From: Mycolicibacterium bacteremicum
GTDB lineage: Bacteria; Actinomycetota; Actinomycetes; Mycobacteriales; Mycobacteriaceae
Assembly (NCBI RefSeq): GCF_943913955.1
Contig: NZ_CALUAE010000015.1
Coordinates: 29,574 to 93,573, forward strand
Reading direction: 5' to 3'
Length of the DNA: 64,000 bases
The translations under genes and the position numbers were made by a program. The notes under the pieces are model-generated. The model made no database searches and was not told where the DNA came from. It was given only the letters and a program-made list of their open reading frames with translations. Each line of letters begins with the position of its first letter. Position 1 is the stretch's first letter. Shown piece after piece: positions 16,350 to 25,170 of this stretch.

Positions 16350-17141
16350 CTACTGGGCCTGCGATCGCGCCGAGACCGGGATCAGTCGTGGATGCCGTGG
16401 CTCGTGTCCGTGAAACGCGCTGCGTCCCCGCAGATGACGCCATATCCACGGCATGAACATGTTCTGCGTCCACAGCACCTGTGAGTACATCCGCGAGCGC
16501 AGCGTCGGACTTTCGTCGCCGGCCGGTGCATCGGCCCAATCATGGTTGGCGCCAGGCAGTTCCAGGGCCTCTGCCGCGGCGGCGGCGAACAACAGGTGGC
16601 CGGTGCGCGATCCGTGTACCCGGTCCGGACTCCATACGGCCGGATCGGTCATCGACGCGGCGTCGTACAGGTCGACCAGACGGAACCCGTGCCGGTCGGC
16701 CGCCGCGCGGATGACGTCGTTGATGCGCAGCACCCGCGCGATGAGCAGCCGGCCGGCGGGCAGGATCTGGGTGATGTCGGGGAAGGTGGTCGTCACCACG
16801 GTCGCCCCGGAGCTCGCCAGGGTGTCGTGCAGGGTGTCCAGATCCCGCAGGGCGCGGGCGAACCGGCGGCCGGGCCGCGTCACGTCGTTCATGCCGACGC
16901 ACACGGTGATCAGGTCGGGTTGCATCGCCAGCGCCTGCGGCAGCTGCACTTCCAGTACATCGGCGATCCGCTTACCGCGGATCGCCAGGTTGGCGTACTG
17001 CAGCCCGGGGCAGTGCGCGTCCACCATCCGGGCCAGCCGGTCGGCGAACCCGATCAGCGTCCCCGAATCGTCGAGATCCCAGAGTCCCTCGGTCTGACTG
17101 TCGCCCACCGCGACATATCTGCTGTACCGGGTGTCGGCCAC
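16350..17141 (-). CDS. SGNH/GDSL-type esterase or lipase
   Basis: 263-aa hydrolase. Block I is VAVGDSQTEGL (nucleophile Ser near residue 15), block III is VCVGMNDV (Asn of the oxyanion hole), and the catalytic Asp-x2-His is in SPDRVHGSRTGH. There is no signal peptide, so it acts in the cytosol. The GTG at 17141 (VADTRYSRYVAVGDS) is the start closest to block I; the frame stays open upstream without conserved sequence. It ends 15 bp from the convergent DUF732 gene. Confidence 0.87.
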   Translation of the reverse strand: MADTRYSRYVAVGDSQTEGLWDLDDSGTLIGFADRLARMVDAHCPGLQYANLAIRGKRIADVLEVQLPQALAMQPDLITVCVGMNDVTRPGRRFARALRDLDTLHDTLASSGATVVTTTFPDITQILPAGRLLIARVLRINDVIRAAADRHGFRLVDLYDAASMTDPAVWSPDRVHGSRTGHLLFAAAAAEALELPGANHDWADAPAGDESPTLRSRMYSQVLWTQNMFMPWIWRHLRGRSAFHGHEPRHPRLIPVSARSQAQ

Positions 17142-17193
17142 GGTGGTGACTGTAGCGGCGAGCGCCCCGTGGCGCCGTATGACGTGCGCTACG

Positions 17194-17451
17194 TCAGCCG
17201 ACGTCGAGATACACCAGGTTGCCGCCGAGCGGCCGGTAGTTCTCACCCGGGCGCACACTGAGCACGGTCGAACGATCCAATGGCGCACTGGTGCGTGGTT
17301 GCACGATCACCACGACGCCACTGCTCTCCAGTTCTGTCACGGCGTCCTCGGCGTCACCCGGTCCGGACGGAGCCGCCGCAGCCGGCGCTGCCAGCCCGAC
17401 CATCGACCCCGCCAGTACCGCCCCCAACGCGGCGAATCCTCTTGCCTGCAT
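17194..17451 (-). CDS. Small secreted mycobacterial protein
   Basis: 85 aa. Signal peptide MQARGFAALGAVLAGSMVGLAAPAAA, then a short mature domain with DAEDAVTELESSGVVVIVQ and a C-terminal LVYLDVG. The pattern of a short exported protein with one ELESxGxxVIVQ segment recurs in mycobacteria, without a known function. A GAAGG ribosome site precedes the ATG. The 136-bp upstream region (17452-17587) is shared with the divergent NUDIX gene and contains short palindromes GGAATTCC and TTCCATGGAA. Confidence 0.75.
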   Translation of the reverse strand: MQARGFAALGAVLAGSMVGLAAPAAAAPSGPGDAEDAVTELESSGVVVIVQPRTSAPLDRSTVLSVRPGENYRPLGGNLVYLDVG

Positions 17452-17575
17452 GGCTTTACTGCCTTCTTTCTCACAACTGCTGCTGTGTGCAACCGGTCGG
17501 GGTCGGTCGGAATTCCATGGAACGTAAGGGTTGACAGCAGGTGAACAGTTGCGTCATCCGCCCATGGACACCCAG

Positions 17576-17581
17576 TACGCT
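17576..17581 (+). promoter_or_regulatory. -10 element of a leaderless promoter (TACGCT)
   Basis: TACGCT ends 6 nt before the ATG at 17588, which would place +1 on the start codon and exclude the in-frame ATG at 17564. Confidence 0.45.
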
Positions 17582-17587
17582 GCGGTG

Positions 17588-18064
17588 ATGCCGCAAGCAA
17601 GTGCAGGACTGCTGTTGTTCCGGGTGATCGACGGCACAGCCGAAGTGCTCATCGGGCACCCCGGCGGGCCGTTCTGGGCGCGCAAAGATGATGGCGCATG
17701 GTCGATTCCGAAGGGGGAGTTCGACGGGTCCGAGCAGGCCTGGCCCGCGGCGCGACGGGAGTTCGCCGAAGAGGTGGGCCTGGCGGTGCCCGAAGGTCCG
17801 CGGATCGACTTCCCGCCGCTGCGTCAACCGAGCGGCAAGATCATCACCGCCTTCGCCGTCGAGGCCGACCTCGACGTCACCGACGCCGTCAGCAACACCT
17901 TCGAGATCGAGTGGCCGCGGGGATCCGGCCGGCTGCGTCAGTACCCCGAACTCGACCGGGTGCAGTGGTTCCCGGTCGGCCAGGCCCGCGTGAAACTGCT
18001 CAAGGGGCAACGGCCGCTGCTGGATCAGCTGATGCAGCAACTAGCCGGGCGCGCGGTCGAGTGA
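17588..18064 (+). CDS. NUDIX hydrolase
   Basis: 158 aa. The NUDIX box is seen as GEFDGSEQAWPAARREFAEEVGL (G-x5-E-x7-R-E-x2-E-E-x-G), with the preceding WSIPKGE. Such enzymes cleave nucleoside diphosphates linked to another group; the FWARKDDGAWSIPKGE context resembles the Ap4A/diadenosine-type group, but the substrate is open. The frame allows starts at 17564 and earlier; I prefer 17588 from the leaderless promoter and because MPQASAGLLLFR is the usual N-terminus. It abuts the convergent kinase gene. Confidence 0.87.
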   Translation: MPQASAGLLLFRVIDGTAEVLIGHPGGPFWARKDDGAWSIPKGEFDGSEQAWPAARREFAEEVGLAVPEGPRIDFPPLRQPSGKIITAFAVEADLDVTDAVSNTFEIEWPRGSGRLRQYPELDRVQWFPVGQARVKLLKGQRPLLDQLMQQLAGRAVE

Positions 18065-19495
18065 TCAGGGCAGGCCGTTGCTGATGCGGATCTGCTCGCG
18101 GCACTCGCGGCGGGTCTGACCGGTCTGTTGCATGCAGACGCGCACCGGGGACTCCAGTACCCCGGGCAGCGGTTCCTCGTCGGGGGCCGGCGGATCGGTC
18201 GTCACGGTGGGGCTCGGCACGGTACCCGAGGTCAGCGACCAGATGGTGGCCTGGGTACCGGCCAGGGTCTCGCAGTAGACGGTCGACCCGTCGGCGGTGG
18301 TACCGGTCCCGCCGGATGGATCGCAGTCGGCGCCGACGACGGGTGCCGCGGCCGGTGTGCTGACATCGGTTGTCACCGTGACGGTCGGGTCGGTCGCGGC
18401 GGTCGTCGCGGCAGGCGGTGGTGGGGGTGCCGGCGCGGTGGTCGTCGACGGCCGGGTGCCGGTCGTGGTGGTCGGCGCGGCGGCGGGGCGCTGTTCGTCG
18501 TCGGCGCGGCCGAACTCGAAGGCGGCCACCACCACCGCCACGCAGAGCAGCACCGCGAGCACCGCGGCCACCACGATCGCGGCCGCCGGGCGCTTGCGGC
18601 GCACCTTCGGTGCGGGCGTGTGGGTCGGTGCCAGCCGGGTCTGCTCGGCGGCGTCCCCGGCCAGCTGATGACCCAGCGCGCGGGCGAAATCGGTGCACTG
18701 GTCGAAACGATCACCGGGGTCCTTGGCCAACGCCTTGGTGAACACCGGGTCCAGGTGCGCCAGCTCGGGCTTGCGGCTGCCGATGGCCGGGGGCGAGGCC
18801 GACAGATGCTGGCTGATGACCACCGCCGGATTGGAGTTGCGGAACGGCGGTGTGCCGGTGAGCAGTTCGTAGGCGGTGGCGGCCAGGGCGTACTGGTCCG
18901 AGCGGCCGTCCAGCGGGCTGCCCATCAACTGTTCGGGCGCGGCATAGGACACCGTGCCGACGGTCATGTTGGTGGCAGTCAGACCGGACACGTCGTCGGA
19001 CCATCGGGCGATACCGAAGTCGGCCAGCATGATCCGCCGGTCACCGGACTCCGGATGGCACAACAGGATGTTGGCCGGCTTCACATCGCGGTGCAGCAGG
19101 TTGCGCTGGTGGGCGTAGTCCAGGGCGGCGGCGACCGCGGTGATGATCTCGGTGACCTGTTCGGCCGGCAGACCGTGCGGGTGTTCCTCGCGCAGCAACC
19201 GCGCGGTGTCGGTGCCGGGGACGTAGTCCATCGCGATCCACAACTGGCCGTCGCTCTCGCCGCGATCGTGCACGCCGACGATGTGCGGATGCCACAACGT
19301 GGCGGCGATATCGGCCTCACGCTCGAAACGCAGTCGGTATTCGTCGTCTGTCGAGACCTGCGCCAGCAGGACCTTCAGCGCGTCCTGACGGGGTAGCCGC
19401 GGATGCTGGGCCAGGTAGACCTCGCCCATCCCGCCGGCGCCGAGGGCCCGGACGATGGTGTATCCGGCAAACGTCGCCCCAGGCGCCAATGGCAT
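18065..19495 (-). CDS. Eukaryotic-like Ser/Thr protein kinase (PknF-like)
   Basis: 476-aa membrane kinase. Glycine loop [13 protein letters not shown], catalytic K41, HRDVKPAN (D137), DFG (D159) and APE are intact, so it should be active. One transmembrane helix spans about residues 303-326. The outer part is a Pro/Thr-rich linker followed by a Cys-containing region with four Cys ([26 protein letters not shown]), probably two disulfides, perhaps a sensor. It is not a PASTA kinase like PknB; overall it is nearest to the PknF/PknI/PknJ group. It stands beside a secreted PASTA-like protein gene on the same strand, 22 bp upstream. Confidence 0.93.
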   Translation of the reverse strand: MPLAPGATFAGYTIVRALGAGGMGEVYLAQHPRLPRQDALKVLLAQVSTDDEYRLRFEREADIAATLWHPHIVGVHDRGESDGQLWIAMDYVPGTDTARLLREEHPHGLPAEQVTEIITAVAAALDYAHQRNLLHRDVKPANILLCHPESGDRRIMLADFGIARWSDDVSGLTATNMTVGTVSYAAPEQLMGSPLDGRSDQYALAATAYELLTGTPPFRNSNPAVVISQHLSASPPAIGSRKPELAHLDPVFTKALAKDPGDRFDQCTDFARALGHQLAGDAAEQTRLAPTHTPAPKVRRKRPAAAIVVAAVLAVLLCVAVVVAAFEFGRADDEQRPAAAPTTTTGTRPSTTTAPAPPPPPAATTAATDPTVTVTTDVSTPAAAPVVGADCDPSGGTGTTADGSTVYCETLAGTQATIWSLTSGTVPSPTVTTDPPAPDEEPLPGVLESPVRVCMQQTGQTRRECREQIRISNGLP

Positions 19496-19501
19496 GGGCG
19501 A

Positions 19502-19507
19502 ATACTA
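19502..19507 (-). promoter_or_regulatory. -10 element of a leaderless promoter for the kinase (TAGTAT)
   Basis: On the minus strand TAGTAT ends 6 nt before the kinase ATG at 19495. It lies in the 22-bp gap after the upstream secreted-protein gene, so the kinase can be transcribed on its own. Confidence 0.45.
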
Positions 19508-19517
19508 GACGCCCGGC

Positions 19518-19955
19518 TCAGGGAGCCGGCGGAGGAACGGGCTTCGGCGAGGTCGGCACGCCGGCTCCCGGCGGCGGAACCGGGGTGGGCGTCACGGTGG
19601 TGACACCGTTCGCGCCGACCGTGCGGCCACCGGGCCCCGAACCCGTCGAGCGGCTCGCACCCGCGGCGTCGAAGGCCGCCTGGGTGCAGTTGAGCATCAG
19701 CTGCATCTTGCCGGACGGGATGTACTTCTGCTTCTCGACGATGCACAGGCTCTGCTGGATATCGCTGCCGACCGCACCGCCGAACATGGACGGGATGCCC
19801 ATGCTCTTGAGGATCGCGACGGCCTGGGCGTACGGCTCGCCGACCACATTGTGCGGGGCCGCGGCCTGCGGTTCCGAGGTTGCCGTGCCTGCGGTGACGA
19901 CGGTGCCCGCCGCAATGGCGCAGGCGCCCAGCCCCAAGCCGATTAGCTTCTTCAC
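19518..19955 (-). CDS. Secreted PASTA-like protein with Pro-rich tail
   Basis: 145 aa. Signal peptide MKKLIGLGLGACAIAAGTVVTAGTATS, then one PASTA-like unit (NVVGEPYAQAVAILKSMGI at about residues 36-54) with a Cys pair (SLCIVEKQK, LNCTQAAF), and a Thr/Pro-rich C-terminus ending PVPPPAP. PASTA units bind muropeptides in other proteins; whether this one does is inference. It is co-oriented with the kinase gene, which lacks a PASTA domain, so a partner function is conceivable. Confidence 0.75.
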   Translation of the reverse strand: MKKLIGLGLGACAIAAGTVVTAGTATSEPQAAAPHNVVGEPYAQAVAILKSMGIPSMFGGAVGSDIQQSLCIVEKQKYIPSGKMQLMLNCTQAAFDAAGASRSTGSGPGGRTVGANGVTTVTPTPVPPPGAGVPTSPKPVPPPAP

Positions 19956-20019
19956 GTGACCTCCGGGTGTCGCGGTGCGGTGCGAACATATCGCAGAACC
20001 ACACCTGTAGAAACTCCAG

Positions 20020-22128
20020 TCACGTGTCCATCGTCGGTACCTGCGCTTTCATTACCTCGGCAAGAGCATTGGCGCGCGGATCGGTGAACACCTCCTCCAG
20101 CGTCAGCCGCCGACCATCGGGTCCGGCCAGCGGTACCCGCCAGTTCGGGTACTCGTCGGTGGTGCCCGGCTGGTTCTGGGTACGGATGTCGCCGACGGCA
20201 TCCGGCAGCGCCAGGGCCAGCAGTTTCGACGGGGTGCGGCCCAGGTAGGCGTGCAGGCCGCGGACGGTCTCGTCGATGTCGGGGTCCGCGCCGACGAGAC
20301 CCAGCCGGCGCAGCTCGGTCAGCCAGGCCTGCTGTTCGGTGCGGTCGTCGGCGATCTCCTCCTCGACCGGACGGGTGAGCAGTCCCAGCGATTCCCGCAG
20401 CCGGATGTGCTCGCCGGCCAGGTAGCCGGCCGTCGGGGGCAGGTCGTGGGTGGTGACCGCCGACAGGGCCGCCTCGCGCCACCGTTCGGCGGGCAACGGG
20501 GCGCCGTCATCGGTGCGCTCGAACCACAGGATCGAGGTGCCGAACACACCGCGGTCGCTCAGATAGTCGCGCACCCAGGGCTCGACGGTGCCCAGATCCT
20601 CGCCGACCACGACGGCGCCGGTGCGGTATGCCTCCAGCGCCACGATGCCGATCAACGCGTCGTGGTCGTAGCGCACATAGGTGCCCTCGGTCGGTGCGGC
20701 GCCCTGCGGAATCCACCACAGCCGGAACAACCCGATGATGTGGTCGATGCGGACCCCGCCCGCATGCCGCAGCACCGCATTCACCAGTGCGCGGAACGGC
20801 GCATACCCGGCCCGCTCCAGCTGGTCGGGCCGCCAGGGCGGTTGCGACCAGTTCTGGCCGAGCTGGTTGTACTCGTCCGGCGGTGCGCCGGCGCTGACGC
20901 CGCGGGCCAGCACATCCTGTAGCGCCCAGGCGTCCGCACCGTCGGGGTCCACGCCCACGGCCAGGTCGTGCATGATGCCCAGGTCCATACCGGCCTGCAG
21001 GGCGGTGGCCTGCGCGGCGGTCAGTTGGTCGTCGAGCAGCCACTGCAGCCAGCGGTGGAAGTCGACGGCGACGCGGTTGGCCGCGGCGAACGCCGCGACC
21101 TCCGGGCTGTCCGGGTGGGTCAGCGCCGCCGGCCAGGAATGCCAGTCCGGACCGTGTACCTCGGCCAGTGCGCACCATGTCGCGAAGTCGTCGAGGCTGC
21201 GACCCTCGCGGTCACAGAAGGCGGTGTACGCGAGCTCGCGGCCCGCCGACCTCGGCACGCGGTACACCTGCTGCAGGGCGGCGCGCTTGACCTTCCAGGC
21301 GGTGTCGCGGTCGATCCCGTCGCGGCGGCGGGACCGGACGGCGAGTTCGGTACGCGCCTTGCGCAGCGGCCCGCGCTTGCGCAACTGGGCGTACTCGGTG
21401 ATGGCCTCGACCCGCAGATACAGCGGATTGACGAAGCGCCGCGAGGTCGGCAGGTACGGCGACGGTTCCATCGGCGCCACCGGGGCGGCCGCGTGCAGCG
21501 GATTGACCAGCACGAAACCAGCGCCGTGCCGGGTCGCCGACCACACGGCCAGGTCGGTCAGATCGGTCAGATCGCCGGTGCCCCAGGATTGTTCGGAGGT
21601 GACGCTGTAGAGCTGGGTGGCCAGTCCCCACTGCCGCTGCAGCGGCGGCGCGAGCTTCGCGGGTGCCACGATCAGGGTCGTGTCGGTGTCCTGGCCGCCG
21701 GTCTGGGCGTGCAGCCGGTGATAGCCCGGCGGCAGGTCGGCGGGCAACTCGAAGGTGGCCTCGCCGACCAGCCGACCGTCCAGATCGTAAGGCGGACGAT
21801 TGTTTTCGAGCTGGCGCAGCCCGGTGCGCACCGAGCCGTCCTCCAACCTGATCCACAGACCGACCGGCTCACCGTGGGTGACGTGCACCTGGAATGCCGA
21901 CGTGCTGCCCGACCGGGTGACCACCGTCGGCGGCAGCACGCGACCCCAGTACTCGCGGTCGTGCGCATCCGCGGCCTGTTCGCGTTCCTGCGCGGTGCCC
22001 GCCGTCACCCCGAGCGCGGCGAGCACGGCGATCAAGGTGTGCTCGGGCACCGGGACGCTCTGGCCACGCCAGTCGACGAACTCGGTTGCCACCGCGTACC
22101 GCTGTGCGAGATCGGCCAATTCGGTCAT
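20020..22128 (-). CDS. malQ: 4-alpha-glucanotransferase (amylomaltase, GH77)
   Basis: 702-aa disproportionating enzyme that transfers alpha-1,4-glucan segments; cytosolic, in maltodextrin and glycogen turnover. Catalytic motifs of GH77 are intact: VRIDHIIGLFRLWWIP (nucleophile Asp), VVGEDLGTVEPWV (acid/base Glu) and AVTTHDLPPTAGYL (third Asp). It has the long N-terminal extension of the actinobacterial/E. coli type. The start has no clear ribosome site; AAGATT lies 6 nt before the ATG on the minus strand, which may be a leaderless -10. It is divergent from an MFS gene with 81 bp between. Confidence 0.95.
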   Translation of the reverse strand: MTELADLAQRYAVATEFVDWRGQSVPVPEHTLIAVLAALGVTAGTAQEREQAADAHDREYWGRVLPPTVVTRSGSTSAFQVHVTHGEPVGLWIRLEDGSVRTGLRQLENNRPPYDLDGRLVGEATFELPADLPPGYHRLHAQTGGQDTDTTLIVAPAKLAPPLQRQWGLATQLYSVTSEQSWGTGDLTDLTDLAVWSATRHGAGFVLVNPLHAAAPVAPMEPSPYLPTSRRFVNPLYLRVEAITEYAQLRKRGPLRKARTELAVRSRRRDGIDRDTAWKVKRAALQQVYRVPRSAGRELAYTAFCDREGRSLDDFATWCALAEVHGPDWHSWPAALTHPDSPEVAAFAAANRVAVDFHRWLQWLLDDQLTAAQATALQAGMDLGIMHDLAVGVDPDGADAWALQDVLARGVSAGAPPDEYNQLGQNWSQPPWRPDQLERAGYAPFRALVNAVLRHAGGVRIDHIIGLFRLWWIPQGAAPTEGTYVRYDHDALIGIVALEAYRTGAVVVGEDLGTVEPWVRDYLSDRGVFGTSILWFERTDDGAPLPAERWREAALSAVTTHDLPPTAGYLAGEHIRLRESLGLLTRPVEEEIADDRTEQQAWLTELRRLGLVGADPDIDETVRGLHAYLGRTPSKLLALALPDAVGDIRTQNQPGTTDEYPNWRVPLAGPDGRRLTLEEVFTDPRANALAEVMKAQVPTMDT

Positions 22129-22195
22129 GCACCCAATCTTGCCGGATCGTCGTCGGCCCTGCCGGACCGGCCGGAGTCGCCGGCCCGGGCGTCAG

Positions 22196-22201
22196 TATCG
22201 T
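22196..22201 (+). promoter_or_regulatory. -10 element of a leaderless promoter (TATCGT)
   Basis: TATCGT ends 8 nt before the ATG at 22210 in the malQ/MFS divergent region. Confidence 0.4.
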
Positions 22202-22209
22202 CGTCGGCC

Positions 22210-23412
22210 ATGGTGTCCGCAGTCATGACCGTGCAGGACCGCCGGGCCAGGATCGCGGTGGCCGCGCTGTTCTTGACCAACGGCGCGATGTTCGCCAACC
22301 TGCTGCCCCGGTACCCGGAGATCAAGACCGACCTGGGCCTGTCGAATGCGGGCTACGGTGCCGTCGTCGCGGCATTCGCCACAGGCGCGCTGGTGGCCGG
22401 TCTGACCGCCGGCGCCGTCATCCGCAGGTTCGGGTCGGCGCGGGCCGCGGTCGGTTCCTCTGTGCTGCTGGCCGTTCTGATCGCGGCCGCAGGGCTGGCG
22501 GGCACACCGGCACTGCTGGCGGGTGCGCTGTTCGTCGGCGGTGCTTGCGATGCGGTCACCGACGTCGCGCAGAACGCCCACGGCCTGCGGGTTCAGCAGC
22601 GTTACGGGCGGTCGATCATCAACTCCCTGCATGCGGTGTGGGCGGCCGGCGGCCTGCTCGGCGGCTCGATGGGCGCCGCGGCCATCGCCCTGCAGATCGA
22701 CCGCGCGCTCCACCTCGGCATCGTCGCGGTGCTGTTCGCCGCGGTGGCCCTGGCGGCGCATCCGTTCCTGCTGTCCGGCCCGGATCACGTCGACGCACAC
22801 CGCGACGATGCCGCCGGCGCCGGACGCCGCGCAGGTCCGCGGGTGTACGCGTTGCTGGCCGCGCTGATCATGATCGCCATCGCCGGCGCCGTCATCGAGG
22901 ATGTGGGCGGTACCTGGGCGACGCTCTACCTGCGCGACGGGGTCGGCGCCGCGGGGCCGGTCGCGGTGCTCGGCTACGTCGCACTGATCGGGTGCATGTT
23001 CGTCGGACGGCTGACAGGTGATCGCATCGTGGACAGGTTCGGCGAGCGGGCGGTGACGGGGACCGGCGGTCTGGTGATCGCCGTGGGTATGGGCCTGGCC
23101 CTTGCTTTTCCGTCGGTGCCGGGCACGATCGTCGGTTTTGCGGCGGTCGGTCTGGGCGTCGCGACGCTGGTGCCGGCGGCCATGCACGGGGCCGACCGGC
23201 TGCCCGGGCTGCGTCCGGGTACCGGGCTGACCGCGGTGGCCTGGCTGATGCGGCTGGGCTTCGTGGCCTCGCCACCGGTGATCGGGCTGATCGCCGATGC
23301 CGCCGGGCTGCGGACCGGACTTCTGCTGGTGCCCGCGGTGGGTCTGCTGGTCGCGGTACTTGCCGCCATCCCGGGTGTGCTCAGTGGACCACGCCGGCCA
23401 TCTCGATCGTGA
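22210..23412 (+). CDS. MFS transporter
   Basis: 400 aa, about 12 TM helices. MFANLLPRYPEIKTDLGLSNAGYGAVVAAFATGALVAG and the later GRLTGDRIVDRFGERAV motif place it in the fucose-permease/YbjJ-like MFS group, which includes exporters and sugar permeases. Starts at 22210 and 22225 are both possible; I use 22210 because of the leaderless promoter spacing. The open frame extending far upstream only lies opposite malQ. Its end overlaps the convergent SMR gene by 32 bp. Confidence 0.85.
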   Translation: MVSAVMTVQDRRARIAVAALFLTNGAMFANLLPRYPEIKTDLGLSNAGYGAVVAAFATGALVAGLTAGAVIRRFGSARAAVGSSVLLAVLIAAAGLAGTPALLAGALFVGGACDAVTDVAQNAHGLRVQQRYGRSIINSLHAVWAAGGLLGGSMGAAAIALQIDRALHLGIVAVLFAAVALAAHPFLLSGPDHVDAHRDDAAGAGRRAGPRVYALLAALIMIAIAGAVIEDVGGTWATLYLRDGVGAAGPVAVLGYVALIGCMFVGRLTGDRIVDRFGERAVTGTGGLVIAVGMGLALAFPSVPGTIVGFAAVGLGVATLVPAAMHGADRLPGLRPGTGLTAVAWLMRLGFVASPPVIGLIADAAGLRTGLLLVPAVGLLVAVLAAIPGVLSGPRRPSRS

Positions 23413-23707
23413 GCACCCCGGCCACGATCAGCGCGATGCCTGCGCCCATCTTCCAGGTCAGAGGGTCGGCGAAGAGCACCCGCGCGGCCACCGCGACGAG
23501 CGCGACACCACAGGCCGTCCACACCCCGTAGGCGACGCCGACCGGCATGCCCAGCGACAGCGACAGCCACAGCAGGGTGAACGAGACCGCATAGCCGGTG
23601 ACCACCGGCGCGATCCAGCGCCGGCGCCGAAATCCGTCGGAGGCCCGCAGCGCCAGCGTCGCGACCACCTCCATGCCGATGGCGCCGGCCAGCGCCAGCC
23701 ACATCAC
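23381..23707 (-). CDS. Small multidrug resistance (SMR) protein, subunit 2
   Basis: 108 aa, four TM helices. The essential membrane Glu is in IGMEVVATLALRAS (residue about 13), and the SMR pattern GMPVGVAYGVWTACGVALV follows. It overlaps the preceding SMR gene by 4 bp (ATGA), so the two are translated together as a paired SMR transporter, as in the EbrAB and YkkCD types. Substrates would be cationic drugs or guanidinium-like metabolites. Confidence 0.92.
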   Translation of the reverse strand: MMWLALAGAIGMEVVATLALRASDGFRRRRWIAPVVTGYAVSFTLLWLSLSLGMPVGVAYGVWTACGVALVAVAARVLFADPLTWKMGAGIALIVAGVLTIEMAGVVH

Positions 23708-24042
23708 GGCGACACCTCGGCGGCGGGGTGCGATCCCAGTTCGACCAGCAGCACGCCGGCGATGATCAGCGCGATCCCCACCGCCAGCGGCCAGGTGAAG
23801 GCCTCACCGAAGACGACCGCCGCGATGGTGGCCGTCGCGGCCGTACCGGTCGCACCCCAGATGCCGTAGGCGACGCCGATCGGCATACCGGCGCGCAGTA
23901 CCGCGGCCATCAACACGAACGCCGACACGTACCCGGTCACCACGACGATCAACCACGCCGAATGATCCTGGGAGGCGCGCAGGGACAACGTCGCGGCGAC
24001 CTCGACGGCAATCGCTGCACCCAACAAGGCCCACTTGCGCAC
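23704..24042 (-). CDS. Small multidrug resistance (SMR) protein, subunit 1
   Basis: 112 aa, four TM helices. The conserved Glu is in IAVEVAATLSLRAS, and GMPIGVAYGIWGATGTAATA is the family signature. The start is GTG. Together with the following gene it makes an obligate-pair type SMR, inferred from the overlap and from both subunits keeping the Glu. The C-terminal tail (ELGSHPAAEVSP) is longer than in the partner. Confidence 0.92.
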   Translation of the reverse strand: MRKWALLGAAIAVEVAATLSLRASQDHSAWLIVVVTGYVSAFVLMAAVLRAGMPIGVAYGIWGATGTAATATIAAVVFGEAFTWPLAVGIALIIAGVLLVELGSHPAAEVSP

Positions 24043-24048
24043 GCCGAC

Positions 24049-24054
24049 AATTTA
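24049..24054 (-). promoter_or_regulatory. -10 element of a leaderless promoter for the SMR pair (TAAATT)
   Basis: On the minus strand TAAATT ends 6 nt before the GTG at 24042, directly after the stop of the MetE-like gene. Confidence 0.4.
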
Positions 24055-24062
24055 GCCGGGCA

Positions 24063-25157
24063 TCACGCCGGGGCGGCCTGCCGGGTCTCGAACAGTTCGT
24101 CCACCGCCGCCACCACCTGATCGAGCTGGTCGGCCGAATGCCTGCCCAGCCCGCACTCGGTCGAGATGCCGAAGCGGGGCAGGAACTTCGCGGCCAGTGC
24201 GGCCCGGTAGCGGGCACCGGCGGCACCGTCCTCGGCGTGCAGCAGCCCGAGGAAGAACTCGGTTTCCGGTTCGATCGCCAGGTTCGCCAGCGGCTGCCAG
24301 TGCGCCAGCCGGTTCCAGGCCGTGACGGTGGCGGCCTGGATGGCATCGATGCGCCGCGGGACGTGCCGGGACAACCCGTTGGCCACCGCGACGATCACCG
24401 ATGCGTCCCGCGGATAGACGTGCCGACCGCCGCGGGCGGCCGCCGCCTCGTCCGGCGGGTCCCCCATGAAGGGTGAGGCCCCGAACTTGGAGTCGCCGTA
24501 GCACAGGTGGAAGGTCAGCTCGACATCCTCGTGCACCCAGGAGGCCGGGCGCGCGGTGACGGCGTAGATCTCCTCGAAATCCTTGTACGGGTTGGGGAAC
24601 CAGCCCTCGACGGTGGCATCCTCGACCGGTAGGTCCCACTGGATCGCCAGATCCCGGTGCGGGATGGCGGCCTGGATCTCCTCGACGGCGGCGCGCAACG
24701 GCACCTCGTAGGCACGGGCCACCTCGACCTGCGAATCGAAGTCGACGAAGAAGTTCACCGCATTGAACGGTGTCGGGATGGACACCAGGAACGTGGACTC
24801 CGGTGCCAGTTCGCCGCGGTCCCGGGCGGCGCGGAACTTCGCATACGAGGCGATGGCGTGGTCGGCGTAGTCGAATGCCGGGAACCGGACATCCGCTGCG
24901 GTGCTGCCGGGTTTGAGCCGGGCCAGCCTGCGGCCCGCGATGTCGACGACGTCCAGCGTCGGGTTGTCCAGGAAGTGCGGCGTCTGCGTCAGCACCCAGT
25001 TGGCCCGGTCACCGGGCTCCCCGTCGGGTACCCGCTTGACGCCCACGCTGCGCCCCGCAGCGTGCCGCTGCAACCGGGTGCCGACGAACCGGAAGGCATC
25101 CTCGACGGTGGGTTGGTTGATGCTGCCGGTCAGGTAGAAGTCGTTGTCGTATCCCAT
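24063..25157 (-). CDS. Core-MetE-like (UROD/MetE fold) protein
   Basis: 364 aa. It corresponds only to the catalytic half of cobalamin-independent methionine synthase. The zinc ligands are kept: H217-x-C219 (TFHLCYGD) and C335 (STECGLGR), so thiol alkyl transfer is chemically possible. The usual N-terminal MetE domain is absent, so it is not housekeeping MetE. A very strong AGGAGG site fixes the ATG at 25157. It lies 13 bp downstream of a flavin-dependent acyl-CoA-dehydrogenase-like gene; the pair suggests breakdown of a methyl-thio, methyl-sulfo or methoxy compound, which is inference. Confidence 0.75.
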   Translation of the reverse strand: MGYDNDFYLTGSINQPTVEDAFRFVGTRLQRHAAGRSVGVKRVPDGEPGDRANWVLTQTPHFLDNPTLDVVDIAGRRLARLKPGSTAADVRFPAFDYADHAIASYAKFRAARDRGELAPESTFLVSIPTPFNAVNFFVDFDSQVEVARAYEVPLRAAVEEIQAAIPHRDLAIQWDLPVEDATVEGWFPNPYKDFEEIYAVTARPASWVHEDVELTFHLCYGDSKFGASPFMGDPPDEAAAARGGRHVYPRDASVIVAVANGLSRHVPRRIDAIQAATVTAWNRLAHWQPLANLAIEPETEFFLGLLHAEDGAAGARYRAALAAKFLPRFGISTECGLGRHSADQLDQVVAAVDELFETRQAAPA

Positions 25158-25170
25158 GATTCGGTACCTC

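Noticed and set aside
20968..22209. N-terminal extension of the MFS gene at 22210
   Set aside because: Antisense read-through of malQ; no membrane segments or homology.
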